A stretch of DNA of 62,783 bases from Burkholderiales bacterium (GTDB taxonomy: Bacteria > Pseudomonadota > Gammaproteobacteria > Burkholderiales > SG8-41), in assembly GCA_030833315.1 (NCBI GenBank), contig JAURHM010000010.1:1-62783 (forward strand), read 5' to 3'. Of this stretch, positions 8,578 to 16,902 are shown piece after piece (position 1 is the stretch's first letter; each line of letters begins with the position of its first letter). The position numbers and the translations under genes were made by a program. The notes beneath the pieces are model-generated. The model saw only the letters and a list, made by a program, of their open reading frames with translations. It searched no databases and was not told the DNA's origin.

Positions 8578-9582
8578 TCAGGGGGTGATGATGACTTTGC
8601 CGAAGACTTCGCGGTCTTCGATCAGCTTCAGTCCCTGTGCGGCTTTTTCCAGCGGCAGCACTTCGTCGATCACCGGCTTCATTTTGCCTTCCTGGATCAG
8701 TTCCATCAGCGCTTTCAGGTTGTCGTCGTAGAAGCTGTTCGAGCCGACGACCTGGAGTTCGAAGCTCCAGATATAGCGCAGGTCTTCCTTAGGGTCGTAG
8801 CCGGCGGTGGCACCGCAGACCAGGATCTTGCCGCCGCGTTTGACGCATTTCAGCGAAGGCGCCCAGGTGTCGCCGCCGGTGAAGTTGATGACGACGTCGA
8901 CGCCGCCTTCATAGTTGCGGCGCTGCGGTTTGCCGAATTTTTCGACGGCCCACTTCGAAAAGTCGGTTTCCTTGTAGTTGATCACGTGGTCAGCACCGAG
9001 ATCCTTGAGGCGCTGGATTTTGTCGGCGCTGGAGGCGCAGGCAATGACTTCCGCGCCGAGCATCTTGGCCAGCAGTACGCAACCTGTGCCGACGCCGCCG
9101 CTGGCGCCGAGCACCAGAACCTTGTCGCCCTTTTTGATGGTGTTGTGAGTGATGATCATGCGGTGCGCGGTGCCGTAGGCGACCGGCAGGGATGCGGCCT
9201 GCTCGTAGCTGACGTTGTCCGGCATCTTGATCAGCTGGTCGGCAGCCACCAGGCATTTTTCGGCAAGGCCGCCGTGCATCATTTCGCCCATCAGGCCTTT
9301 TTTCTTGTTCAGCGGATTGACCAGCACGCGGTCGCCGGCTTTCCAACCCGAAACGCCGGCGCCGACTTCAAGAATTTCACCGGCGAGGTCGAGGCCGATG
9401 ATCATCGGGAAGGGCACCTTGATGCCGGGCATGCCGCGAACCGTAAAGACATCGTGGTAGTTGAACGAGGTGGCTTTTACCCGTATGACGACATGGCCTT
9501 CGCAGACCGTGGGATCGGGGAAATCCGTCACGTATTCCAGTTTATCGAGACTGCCGTGTTCGCGAAGGACGACTGCTTTCAT
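8578..9582 (-). CDS. MDR-family NAD(P)-dependent oxidoreductase (zinc-free type)
   Basis: A 334-residue medium-chain dehydrogenase/reductase. The N-terminal GroES-like domain opens MKAVVLREHG, and the Rossmann domain carries LGASGGVGTG near residue 165. The cysteine cluster of the structural zinc site in alcohol dehydrogenases is not apparent, which points to a quinone reductase or enoyl reductase. The start has a GGAGA ribosome site in the 100-bp gap after the thiol-dioxygenase-like gene. It may reduce an enoyl or quinoid intermediate in the pathway. Confidence 0.87.
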   Translation of the reverse strand: MKAVVLREHGSLDKLEYVTDFPDPTVCEGHVVIRVKATSFNYHDVFTVRGMPGIKVPFPMIIGLDLAGEILEVGAGVSGWKAGDRVLVNPLNKKKGLMGEMMHGGLAEKCLVAADQLIKMPDNVSYEQAASLPVAYGTAHRMIITHNTIKKGDKVLVLGASGGVGTGCVLLAKMLGAEVIACASSADKIQRLKDLGADHVINYKETDFSKWAVEKFGKPQRRNYEGGVDVVINFTGGDTWAPSLKCVKRGGKILVCGATAGYDPKEDLRYIWSFELQVVGSNSFYDDNLKALMELIQEGKMKPVIDEVLPLEKAAQGLKLIEDREVFGKVIITP

Positions 9583-9682
9583 TGCATTTCTCCGTTGGAT
9601 GATATTGGTGAGGCTGCGCCAGGGGCAAGCGCGGAGGGCGCTTCGGCAACAGTGTAATTATGAATCCTGATCCGTGATTCGC

Positions 9683-10183
9683 CTAACCCAAAACGCGGTT
9701 GACGTCGGTGGCAATACGTGTTTTGCCGACCCCGTAAACATGGATGGAAACCGCCACTTCCGGGGCGGCATTGGCGATGCGGTGTATGCCGGTCTGGTCC
9801 GCATCAAAACTGAGGGTCCCGCGTTTGCGCACGGTGCTGCGCAAGGGGCGGGGCGGCGCATTGTTGCCGGCGGTTTCGTAATAGGTTTCGACGACGGTGC
9901 CGCTGTAGACCGCGACGCCGCACCAGGTGTGGTGTCCGTGGATCGGACTTTGCTGGCCGCTGCCCCAGGCAATCGACACAATGGCGTAACGGTCTTCCGG
10001 GTCGGCGTACACCACATGCCGGGTGTAATGGTCGTGGCTGGCGCGCTGCTGCTCCGGCGACAGCCAGGGACCGGCAGCGACGGCTTCGCCCAGCGCTGCG
10101 GTTACTGCCTGCGGCAGCACATGACCGGGAGCGGCAACGGCGGCATCGAGGCGGTGAATCAGCTGTTGCAGAGGTGCTTGCAC
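9683..10183 (-). CDS. Cysteine/thiol dioxygenase-family cupin
   Basis: A 166-residue cupin of the cysteine dioxygenase type I family. The iron ligands His82 and His84 (PIHGHH) and His134 (TGIH) are in place, as is the Ser-x-His-x-Tyr group (S146, H148, Y150 in VSIHVYG) that completes the thiol dioxygenase active site. Such enzymes oxidise cysteine, 3-mercaptopropionate or similar thiols to sulfinates. Translation starts at GTG 10183, two bases after the GntR stop, so the two genes are coupled. A longer paralogue lies at 36453-37073. Which thiol is used is not known. Confidence 0.85.
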   Translation of the reverse strand: MQAPLQQLIHRLDAAVAAPGHVLPQAVTAALGEAVAAGPWLSPEQQRASHDHYTRHVVYADPEDRYAIVSIAWGSGQQSPIHGHHTWCGVAVYSGTVVETYYETAGNNAPPRPLRSTVRKRGTLSFDADQTGIHRIANAAPEVAVSIHVYGVGKTRIATDVNRVLG

Positions 10184-10185
10184 GG

Positions 10186-10881
10186 TCAGGCGTCCGCAGT
10201 GATCGCAAAATTCATCAAAGCGCTGCTGTTCATGATCGCTTTGAGCACCATGTCGCGCGCGGCTTCAATTTGCTCGCGGCAGATCTGTTCCGCCGTGGCG
10301 CCGTCGCCGCGTACCAGCGCGCGCAGCAGGATACGGTGCTCGTGCTGCATTTCCTGGGAGCGGTTGCGGGAACCGAGGCCCAGATGCAGCAGGCGCGTCA
10401 TCTCGTCGAGCAGTTGGTCGATCGAGTTCACGAGGCGGGTATTGCCTGCGGCCTGTGCAATCGCCACATGGAATTCCTTGTTGGCTTCTAGAAAGCGCGC
10501 GATGCTTTTCGGCTCGTCGGACTGGTAGCCCGCACGGCAGATCTCGTCGAGCACCCGCAGCCGTTTGGCGTCGACGCGGCCGGCAGCCAGCCGGGCGGCG
10601 GGTGGTTCGAGCAGCAATCGCAGCTCGAAAACATCCTGGATGTCTTTCAGCGTGACCGGCGTCACCATGTAACCGCGGCGCGGAATGGCGCGCACCAGGC
10701 CGTCTTGGGCCAGTCGCGACAGTGCCATGCGCACCGGCGCCTTGCCCAGCTGGTACTGGGCGCATAACTGGGCTTCGGAGATTTCACTGCCCGGCGCAAA
10801 CAGACAACAGATGATGTCGTGCTTCACGCGTTCGTAGGCGCGGTCGCTGAGCAGGGGCATGGTTTTGATGGTGGCAGCCAT
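10186..10881 (-). CDS. GntR-family transcriptional regulator, FadR/FCD type
   Basis: A 231-residue regulator with an N-terminal winged helix (about 10-75, containing AQLCAQYQLGKAPVRMALSRL) and an all-helical FCD ligand domain (about 85-220). FCD-type GntR proteins normally bind organic acids and repress the operons beside them. It is the first gene of the minus-strand directon and is transcribed away from the MFS/TSUP genes at 11093-16237, so it probably controls both. A palindrome between the two units at 10899-10919 is a candidate operator. Confidence 0.92.
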   Translation of the reverse strand: MAATIKTMPLLSDRAYERVKHDIICCLFAPGSEISEAQLCAQYQLGKAPVRMALSRLAQDGLVRAIPRRGYMVTPVTLKDIQDVFELRLLLEPPAARLAAGRVDAKRLRVLDEICRAGYQSDEPKSIARFLEANKEFHVAIAQAAGNTRLVNSIDQLLDEMTRLLHLGLGSRNRSQEMQHEHRILLRALVRGDGATAEQICREQIEAARDMVLKAIMNSSALMNFAITADA

Positions 10882-11092
10882 TTTCTGAAATTCTAGAAGT
10901 TGATATCTGACATGTCAACGAGAAAAATGGCGGTCTCTGCGCTTGTCCATTACAGTTTTTTCATTGCTTCAAAATGTGGCAGTGGCTGTGTCAAGACCGC
11001 ATCGTGAAAACCCGCCTTGCGCCATGTTGCCGCACTCACCACAATGCCGGTATTCCGCTGAATTCAAGTTTTCTCTCAAAAGACCGGTCGTG
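10882..11092. other. Divergent intergenic region, GntR gene / MFS gene
   Basis: 211 bp between the start of the GntR gene (minus) and the first MFS gene (plus). It must carry the promoters of both units. Apart from the palindrome listed separately I could not fix -35 and -10 boxes with confidence. Confidence 0.5.
10899..10919. promoter_or_regulatory. Candidate GntR operator palindrome
   Basis: The stretch is bounded by GTTGA and TCAAC inverted arms (10899-10903 and 10915-10919), and contains the perfect 10-base palindrome TGACATGTCA at 10908-10917. It sits 18 bp upstream of the GntR start, in the shared divergent promoter region, where FCD-type regulators usually bind. The assignment is by position and symmetry only. 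Confidence 0.4.
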
Positions 11093-12301
11093 ATGAAAGC
11101 CTTAGCCATGCCCGGCCCCTGGATGGTCGTTGCCGTTGCGACTCTCGCCCAGATGGTCGTGGCGATGTCGAACATCCTGCTGCCCACGATCGCGCCGAAG
11201 CTGGCCGAAGCGCTGGGCGTCAGTCCCATTCTGATCGGCTATCAGGTCAGCCTGACCTTCGGTGTGGCGACGCTGGCAACCATGATCGGCGGCAATGTCG
11301 TTTTGCGTTATGGCGCAGCCCGTGCCACCCAGTTATCCATTTTCTGCTGCGGTGTCGGCATGTTGCTGTTTGCGATACCCGATGTCGCCGCGATTGCATT
11401 GGGATCGGCGGCGATCGGCATGGGTATGGGCATGATCAATCCTGCCGCAGCCCACATGCTGGTCACCTACACGCCGCCCGCGAGACGCAACATCATGTTT
11501 TCGATCAAGCAGACCGGTGTTCCGGTCGGTGGCGTTATCACGGCGCTTACGGCTCCGGGTATCGCTGTGCATTTCGGTTATCGCTGGTCACTGGTGGTGG
11601 TGGGGGTGCTCATCGCCGGTTTGCTGGTTTTCATGCAGCGTTATCGGGCGCACTGGGACAGTGACCAGCGCGGCAACGGCGGCGTTGAAAAATCCGCATT
11701 TGGCGGCGTCCCCCTGGTCTGGCAGCGGCGCAGCCTGCGCTGGGTTTCGCTGGTGGCGATGATTTTTTCCGGTATCCAGCGCATCGTCCTCAGCTTCACG
11801 GTGGTTTATCTGGTGGCCGAAGGCGGCCTGGGTCTGGTGGAAGCGGGTGTCATGTTGTCGGTGGTGCAGGTGGGCGGTTCGGCATCGCGGATCTGCTGGG
11901 GCTGGATGGCCGACCGTCTGGGCAGCAGCCTGACGGTGCTGATGATCATCTGCATCGTAAGTCTGTCCTCCACTCTGATCTTGGTGTACTTCGATCCCGG
12001 CTGGAACCGCGCGTTGATCTACCTGCTGTTTTTTGTCATCGGTGCGACTGCAGTTGGCTGGAACGGCGTGTTTCATGCGGAAGCCGCGCGTCTCAGCCCG
12101 CCGGGTATGGCCAGTGTGGTGGCGGCGGGAACCACGTTTTTCGTGTTTGCTGGTGTTCTGATCGGACCGGCGGCCTTTGCTGCCGCTTACGGCAGCGTCG
12201 GCAGCTACAGCCAGACTTTCCTGATGGTTCCGGCGATTTCGATGCTTGCGCTCGGATTGCTGGCGCTGGCGCAGCGCGCGGCAGTCCGGGAAGCCGAATG
12301 A
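11093..12301 (+). CDS. MFS transporter, tandem paralogue 1 of 3
   Basis: About 402 residues and twelve predicted membrane helices, of the major facilitator superfamily. I place the start at ATG 11093 (GTG 11090 is directly before it) because the first helix begins at once in MVVAVATLAQMVVAMSN; an upstream in-frame extension is not hydrophobic. It shares with the next two genes the mid-protein motif FSIKQTGVP, and near the C-terminus GWNGVFHAEAARLSPPG and the GSY segment. The next gene overlaps by ATGA. Direction of transport and substrate are unknown; the context suggests an organic acid. Confidence 0.87.
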   Translation: MKALAMPGPWMVVAVATLAQMVVAMSNILLPTIAPKLAEALGVSPILIGYQVSLTFGVATLATMIGGNVVLRYGAARATQLSIFCCGVGMLLFAIPDVAAIALGSAAIGMGMGMINPAAAHMLVTYTPPARRNIMFSIKQTGVPVGGVITALTAPGIAVHFGYRWSLVVVGVLIAGLLVFMQRYRAHWDSDQRGNGGVEKSAFGGVPLVWQRRSLRWVSLVAMIFSGIQRIVLSFTVVYLVAEGGLGLVEAGVMLSVVQVGGSASRICWGWMADRLGSSLTVLMIICIVSLSSTLILVYFDPGWNRALIYLLFFVIGATAVGWNGVFHAEAARLSPPGMASVVAAGTTFFVFAGVLIGPAAFAAAYGSVGSYSQTFLMVPAISMLALGLLALAQRAAVREAE

Positions 12302-13521
12302 AGACGACAGTGACCACAACGGCGGAGTCCGGACTGCCGCCGGTCGCGGTGGTGGTGCTGGCCACAACGGCTGCGCAAATCGCTTCTGCCATGGGTATTG
12401 CCATTTTTCCGGTGATGGCGCCGCATCTGGCGCGCATGCTGGATGTTGATGCTTCTTACGTCGGTTACCAGATCAGCCTGCTGTTCGGTGCGGCGATGCT
12501 GGCTTCGGGTTATGTCGGCACCGTGGTGCTGCGTTGGGGCTCCTGCCGGACCATGCAGGTGGCGTTGTGGCTGTCCGCAGCCGGGATGCTGGCTGCACTG
12601 GCAGGGCAGTTGTGGGTGATGCCGCTCGCGGCGCTATGTATCGGCGCAAGTAATGCCCTCGCGGCTGCAGGCGCAGCCCATCTGCTGTTCCGCTTCGGTC
12701 CGGCAAAGCACCGTAACCTGATTTTTTCGATCAAGCAGACCGGTGTGCCGCTGGGCTGGGCGACGATTGCCTTGGTGGCGCCGATATTGACCTTGTCGTT
12801 CGGCTGGCGGGTGCCGTTGCTGCTGATATTGGCTTACGCAATGGTTACTGCGCTGTTGCTCGAACGCTGGCGCCGTTTCTGGGACGATGATCGCGATCCG
12901 TATGCCGCAGGGCAGACGCATCTGCTGACCGGCGTGTTTGTCTTGTGGCGATACAAGACGCTGCGTTACCTCGGATTTGCCGCCTTCTTTTTTTCATTGG
13001 TCCAGCTTTGCATCGGCACCTTCACCGTCAATCTGCTGGTTCATGACGTCGGTTACAGTCTGGTTGCCGCAGGTGTCATGCTGTCGCTGGTCCAGGCCGC
13101 CGGCATGGCGGGCCGGCTGTCCTTCGGCTGGCTGGCGGATCGCAGCGGTCACGCGATTGCGGTTTTGATTCTGACCAGTGTCGCTGCTGCGGCAGGTTGC
13201 ATGATCAGTGTCTTCATTTCAACAGCATGGCCGACGCCCGTGCTGGGACTTTTTTATGCACTGTTCGGCGTTGTTGCTTATGGCTGGAACGGCGTCATGC
13301 ATGCACAGATAGCGAGACTGAGTCCTCCAGGCATGGTCAGCGTGGCGACGGGGGGCGTGATGGTGTGGATTTTTGCCGGCATTCTGGTCGGCCCGGCACT
13401 GTTTGCCGCGGCCTATGGACGTGTCGGCAGCTACACCCTGATGTTTGGTTATCTGGCGGCAGGTGCACTGATCAGCGCGATGCTGGCGGCGTTTGCCGTG
13501 CGCGCGGATCGCGCCTCATGA
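12298..13521 (+). CDS. MFS transporter, tandem paralogue 2 of 3
   Basis: A 407-residue twelve-helix MFS carrier, clearly paralogous to its neighbours: FSIKQTGVPLGW in the middle and GWNGVMHAQIARLSPPG with GRVGSYTLMF near the end. The start overlaps the previous stop (ATGA), and its own stop overlaps the next start in the same way, so the three genes are translationally coupled. It sits in the inner membrane; its substrate is unknown. Confidence 0.88.
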   Translation: MKTTVTTTAESGLPPVAVVVLATTAAQIASAMGIAIFPVMAPHLARMLDVDASYVGYQISLLFGAAMLASGYVGTVVLRWGSCRTMQVALWLSAAGMLAALAGQLWVMPLAALCIGASNALAAAGAAHLLFRFGPAKHRNLIFSIKQTGVPLGWATIALVAPILTLSFGWRVPLLLILAYAMVTALLLERWRRFWDDDRDPYAAGQTHLLTGVFVLWRYKTLRYLGFAAFFFSLVQLCIGTFTVNLLVHDVGYSLVAAGVMLSLVQAAGMAGRLSFGWLADRSGHAIAVLILTSVAAAAGCMISVFISTAWPTPVLGLFYALFGVVAYGWNGVMHAQIARLSPPGMVSVATGGVMVWIFAGILVGPALFAAAYGRVGSYTLMFGYLAAGALISAMLAAFAVRADRAS

Positions 13522-14735
13522 ATACCGCGGATGCGGTCTATCCGTCGCGCACGGTCGCTGCCGTGGTGGCTGCGACAACCGCAGCACAAGTCGCGGGAGC
13601 CATGGGGGCGGCGGTGTTTCCGGTGATTGCTCCGGAATTAGCACGTAACCTCGGCGTCGAGTCTTCGCTGATCGGTTATCAGATGAGCGTGATTTACGGC
13701 GCCGCAATGCTCGGATCGATGCTGTTTACCTGGATGGTCGCGCGTTACGGCGGTTGCCGCACAACCCAGGTCGGCATGGCCTGCTGTGTCGCCGGCATGG
13801 CGGTCGCGCTGCACGGCAGCGTATGGTCTCTGGTGATCACATCGGTTTTTATCGGAGCGGCGATGAGTATCAATCTGCCGGCGGCGGCGCATCTGCTGTT
13901 CCGCTTCAGTCCGCCGCAGCATCGCAATTTCATTTTTTCACTGAAGCAGACCGGCGTGCCGCTGGCCTGGGCGCTGATGGCGCTGATTGCGCCGGCGGTG
14001 ACGCTGGCCTGGGGCTGGCGCTGGGCGCTGGTATTAGTATTGCTGTCTGCGCTGATCACAATGCTGGCAATGCAATTGCCGCGCCGCGGCTGGGATGATG
14101 ACCGGCGGCCCGATCTGCCCGTACAGGCTCGCGTGTTCGACGGGCTGCGTCTGGTCTGGCGCATGCCGGCTTTGCGCTGGCTGGGTGTTGCCGCGTTCTG
14201 TCTGGCGTTCATTCAGTTGTGCGTCAGCACCTTCACCGTGGTCATGTTGGTCGGTGAGGGCGGTTACACGCTGGTTGAGGCGGGGCTGATGCTGTCGGTG
14301 GCGCAGATCTTCGGCGTGCTGGGGCGGATCGCCTGGGGCTGGCTGGCCGACCGCAGCGGTGACTGCATGGCGGCCCTGCAGTATCTGACCCTGTGTTCAG
14401 TGGCCTGCTGTGCTGCAGTGTTTTTCCTCGCGCCGGGATGGCCGGTGTGGCTGACCGCGCTGCTCTACGCGGTGTTCGGCGCGACGGCGATCGGCTGGAA
14501 CGGTCTTTATACCGCGGAGGTGGCGCGGCGCAGCCCGCCGGGTCAGGTGAGTCTGGTGACCGGCGGTGCGATGGTCTGGAATTTTGCCGGCATCCTGACC
14601 GGGCCGACGGCGTTTACGCTGGTCTACAAAGGTATCGGCAGTTACACGACCACTTTCGGTGCGGTGATCATCATCGCCGTACTGACCTTGTTTGCATTGC
14701 ACGCCGGCAAGCGTGCGATCCGCGACGGACACTGA
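13518..14735 (+). CDS. MFS transporter, tandem paralogue 3 of 3
   Basis: A 405-residue MFS carrier starting at ATG 13518 in an ATGA overlap with the preceding gene; a much longer in-frame extension that overlaps paralogue 2 is rejected. The family marks are FSLKQTGVPLAW, GWNGLYTAEVARRSPPG and GIGSYTTTF. The last gene of the triplet, it is followed after 4 bp by the first TSUP exporter. The substitution of Leu for Ile in the shared motif and the different C-terminus suggest divergence since duplication. Confidence 0.87.
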   Translation: MNTADAVYPSRTVAAVVAATTAAQVAGAMGAAVFPVIAPELARNLGVESSLIGYQMSVIYGAAMLGSMLFTWMVARYGGCRTTQVGMACCVAGMAVALHGSVWSLVITSVFIGAAMSINLPAAAHLLFRFSPPQHRNFIFSLKQTGVPLAWALMALIAPAVTLAWGWRWALVLVLLSALITMLAMQLPRRGWDDDRRPDLPVQARVFDGLRLVWRMPALRWLGVAAFCLAFIQLCVSTFTVVMLVGEGGYTLVEAGLMLSVAQIFGVLGRIAWGWLADRSGDCMAALQYLTLCSVACCAAVFFLAPGWPVWLTALLYAVFGATAIGWNGLYTAEVARRSPPGQVSLVTGGAMVWNFAGILTGPTAFTLVYKGIGSYTTTFGAVIIIAVLTLFALHAGKRAIRDGH

Positions 14736-14739
14736 ATCG

Positions 14740-15486
14740 ATGGAATCGCTTTCCGACTGGCAGCTGCTGTTCTGCGCCCTGGTAGTGACTCTGGCATTTG
14801 CCGTCCGCGGCGGCACCGGATTCGGCGGCGGCGCGATTGCCGTGCCGCTGCTCGCGCTGGTATTTCCTTTGCAGGTGACAGTGCCGGTGGTGACGGTGCT
14901 CAACATGCTGTCGTCGATCGGGCACGGGATTGCCGACTGGCGCCACATCATCTGGCGTGCCATCGCGCACATCATGCCGGGGAGTCTGATTGGCGTGCTG
15001 ATCGGGCTTTATTTTCTGGGTTCGTTTGATCCGCGGCCGCTGGGTCGCGCCCTTGGTGTTTTTGTCGTGCTGTATGCGCTGTACATGATGCTGCTGAACG
15101 GGCGTGAAGTGCCTGTGCCGAAACGGTGGCTGCCGGCTGTGACCGTGCTTACCAGCACTTCGGCCGGTTTTATCGGTGCGTTATTCGGCGGAGCGGCAGG
15201 TCCCTTGTACGTGATTTACCTCAATGCATTGCGGCTCGGCCGGGACGCATTCCGGGTGACGATTACGTCGATCATGCTGTTTCAGGGCGTCACGCGCGTG
15301 GCGGGTTACGCCATGATGGGGCTGTATGACCGGCATGTCCTGATGCTTCTGGCAGCGGCGTTGCCGACCATGCTGTTCGGTTCATGGCTGGGCGCAAAAC
15401 TGATCCGGCGCGTCAATACAGAGCGCTTCAATCACGTGATCGGCGTAGTCCTGCTGGCGAGCGGCGGCGCGCTGCTGCTCAAATAA
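14740..15486 (+). CDS. TSUP-family (TauE/SafE-type) membrane exporter 1
   Basis: A 248-residue membrane protein with about eight helices. The glycine-rich first repeat AVRGGTGFGGGAIAVPLLALV and the related second-half repeat GFIGALFGGAAGPLYVIYLNA are hallmarks of the TauE/SafE (TSUP) family, whose members export sulfite, sulfoacetate or related anions, or take up organic acids. ATG 14740 follows the MFS stop by 4 bp. The family and the thiol-dioxygenase gene nearby suggest a role in disposing of a sulfur anion, but this is inference. Confidence 0.88.
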   Translation: MESLSDWQLLFCALVVTLAFAVRGGTGFGGGAIAVPLLALVFPLQVTVPVVTVLNMLSSIGHGIADWRHIIWRAIAHIMPGSLIGVLIGLYFLGSFDPRPLGRALGVFVVLYALYMMLLNGREVPVPKRWLPAVTVLTSTSAGFIGALFGGAAGPLYVIYLNALRLGRDAFRVTITSIMLFQGVTRVAGYAMMGLYDRHVLMLLAAALPTMLFGSWLGAKLIRRVNTERFNHVIGVVLLASGGALLLK

Positions 15487-15493
15487 AAAAAGA

Positions 15494-16237
15494 ATGACTG
15501 ATCTGGGCTACGCGCAGTTTGCCTGGCTGGCGGCGGTGATCTTCGGCGCTTTTGTCGTGCGGGGCATGTCGGGCTTCGGTGCCGGCATGATTGCGGTGCC
15601 CTTGCTGGCCTTTGTGATCCCGCTGCAACTGGCCGTTCCACTGTGCAGTCTGCTGGTGTTTGTGCTGTTCGTGATCCTGCTCATTCGGGATCACGAACAG
15701 GTGGTGTGGCCTGAGCTGTGGCTGCTGGTGCCGCCCACCATCATCGGAGCGGTACTCGGGTTGTGGCTGTTTGCCGTGCTCGATAACCGCATTCTGGTGA
15801 TGATGCTGGGCGGTTTTCTGGTGCTGTATTCGCTATACATGCTTACCGTCAGCATGCTGGGGTTGCCGCAGTTGCGCTGCTCGGCACGATGGTCATTGCC
15901 GGCGGGATTTTTCGGCAGCTTTTTTGATACGCTGTTCGGTGGCGGTGGCGGGACGCTGGTAGTGATTTATGTCAACGCCCGCGGCGTGACCCGCGCCGGA
16001 TTCCGCGCGACGGTAGCTGCTTTGTGGTTTTTCGAGATGATTGCGCGGATCGGCGGTTATGCTTGGTCCGGATTCTATGACCGGACGGCGCTGCTGTTGT
16101 TTGCCATGCTGCTGCCGCTGATGTGGGCCGGTACAGTGACTGGCGAACGCCTCGGTGACAGGGTCAACAGCGAGACGTTTTCCAAGGTGCTGGCAGTGAT
16201 GCTGCTGGCCAGCGGCATCAGCCTGCTGGCGAAATAG
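15494..16237 (+). CDS. TSUP-family (TauE/SafE-type) membrane exporter 2
   Basis: A 247-residue paralogue of the preceding gene, starting 7 bp after it. The first repeat VVRGMSGFGAGMIAVPLLAFV and the second repeat GSFFDTLFGGGGGTLVVIYVNA are both present, with about eight helices. It is probably co-transcribed with TSUP 1 and the three MFS genes. Two adjacent family members may form a heteromer or serve different anions. Confidence 0.88.
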   Translation: MTDLGYAQFAWLAAVIFGAFVVRGMSGFGAGMIAVPLLAFVIPLQLAVPLCSLLVFVLFVILLIRDHEQVVWPELWLLVPPTIIGAVLGLWLFAVLDNRILVMMLGGFLVLYSLYMLTVSMLGLPQLRCSARWSLPAGFFGSFFDTLFGGGGGTLVVIYVNARGVTRAGFRATVAALWFFEMIARIGGYAWSGFYDRTALLLFAMLLPLMWAGTVTGERLGDRVNSETFSKVLAVMLLASGISLLAK

Positions 16238-16249
16238 CGCTGGCGGAGA

Positions 16250-16396
16250 TCAGCGCAGGAAAATGACGACGGGGAATACCGAGACCGCGAGGGCAAGTAC
16301 CAGCCACTCCAGATTGTTGCGCTTCAGCCAACCGGTGAAGTGGAGAATCAGCACGACAATCGCGATTGCATAAAAAGCGTAAAACGCCATTTGCAT
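16250..16396 (-). CDS. Small membrane protein, 48 residues
   Basis: This reading frame runs from ATG 16396 to TGA at 16250-16252. It encodes two hydrophobic helices (about residues 3-22 and 30-47) split by a short basic loop, TGWLKRNN. A good AGGGG ribosome site sits 3 bases before the ATG, and a second in-frame Met lies two codons further in. It lies tail to tail with TSUP 2. It resembles no named family I can recall, but composition, ribosome site and topology support a real small protein of the inner membrane. Confidence 0.65.
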   Translation of the reverse strand: MQMAFYAFYAIAIVVLILHFTGWLKRNNLEWLVLALAVSVFPVVIFLR

Positions 16397-16902
16397 TAAC
16401 CCCTGTTATTTGTAGGCAGGATAACCGAATTCGCCGATAGCTGCCATTGTGCTCTGCCGGTCGCAGGGCTGTTGTTGCGATATTCTGATCATGTGTAATC
16501 CGGATTCACAAGCGGCAATTTGGGGCCGACTTCCGCGGAGTGCCTGGCCGGGAGGGTTTGCAGAGGAACGTTGCGTGGTCCGCGCTTGGGAGTTCATCAG
16601 GGTAGCGTGGCCATTTGATTTGTGCAGCATTTTGCATATTTCAGTGTTTGCCGATGCGGATCGCTTGTCGATCTTTTGGTTTTGTGAGTCGACCGTGAAA
16701 TCAACCGAAGTGCCGGAATTCCATAAGCCGTTGTTTTGTATAAATAATTTATTTGGCCTTAGCGGCTGGTGTGGCGTCAGTTGCTCGCGAGCGGTTTCTC
16801 AGAACAAGCTGCAAGTCATGCTGCCAATTCCCTGATTATCAGCGCAAAATGCCGGCTTACCCCCCCCGGCTGCGCTCCATACAAGTTTTTGCATAAGGTC
16901 CT
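16397..16902. other. 506-bp gene-poor stretch
   Basis: No reading frame here has a ribosome site together with a recognisable protein. The part around 16660-16760 is visibly richer in A and T than the surrounding DNA, including ATAAATAATTTATTT at about 16740-16754. It precedes a damaged ParA gene, so it may be debris of a former mobile or plasmid-like segment. I see no tRNA, terminator or insertion-sequence end. Confidence 0.4.

Noticed and set aside
8566-9657. 363-codon plus-strand open frame
   Set aside because: Antisense to the MDR oxidoreductase, whose Rossmann motif and ribosome site settle the coding strand.
16449-16835. 128-codon plus-strand frame in the gene-poor stretch
   Set aside because: No ribosome site, many Cys and Trp, no recognisable domain, and it crosses the AT-rich part without a change of pattern.
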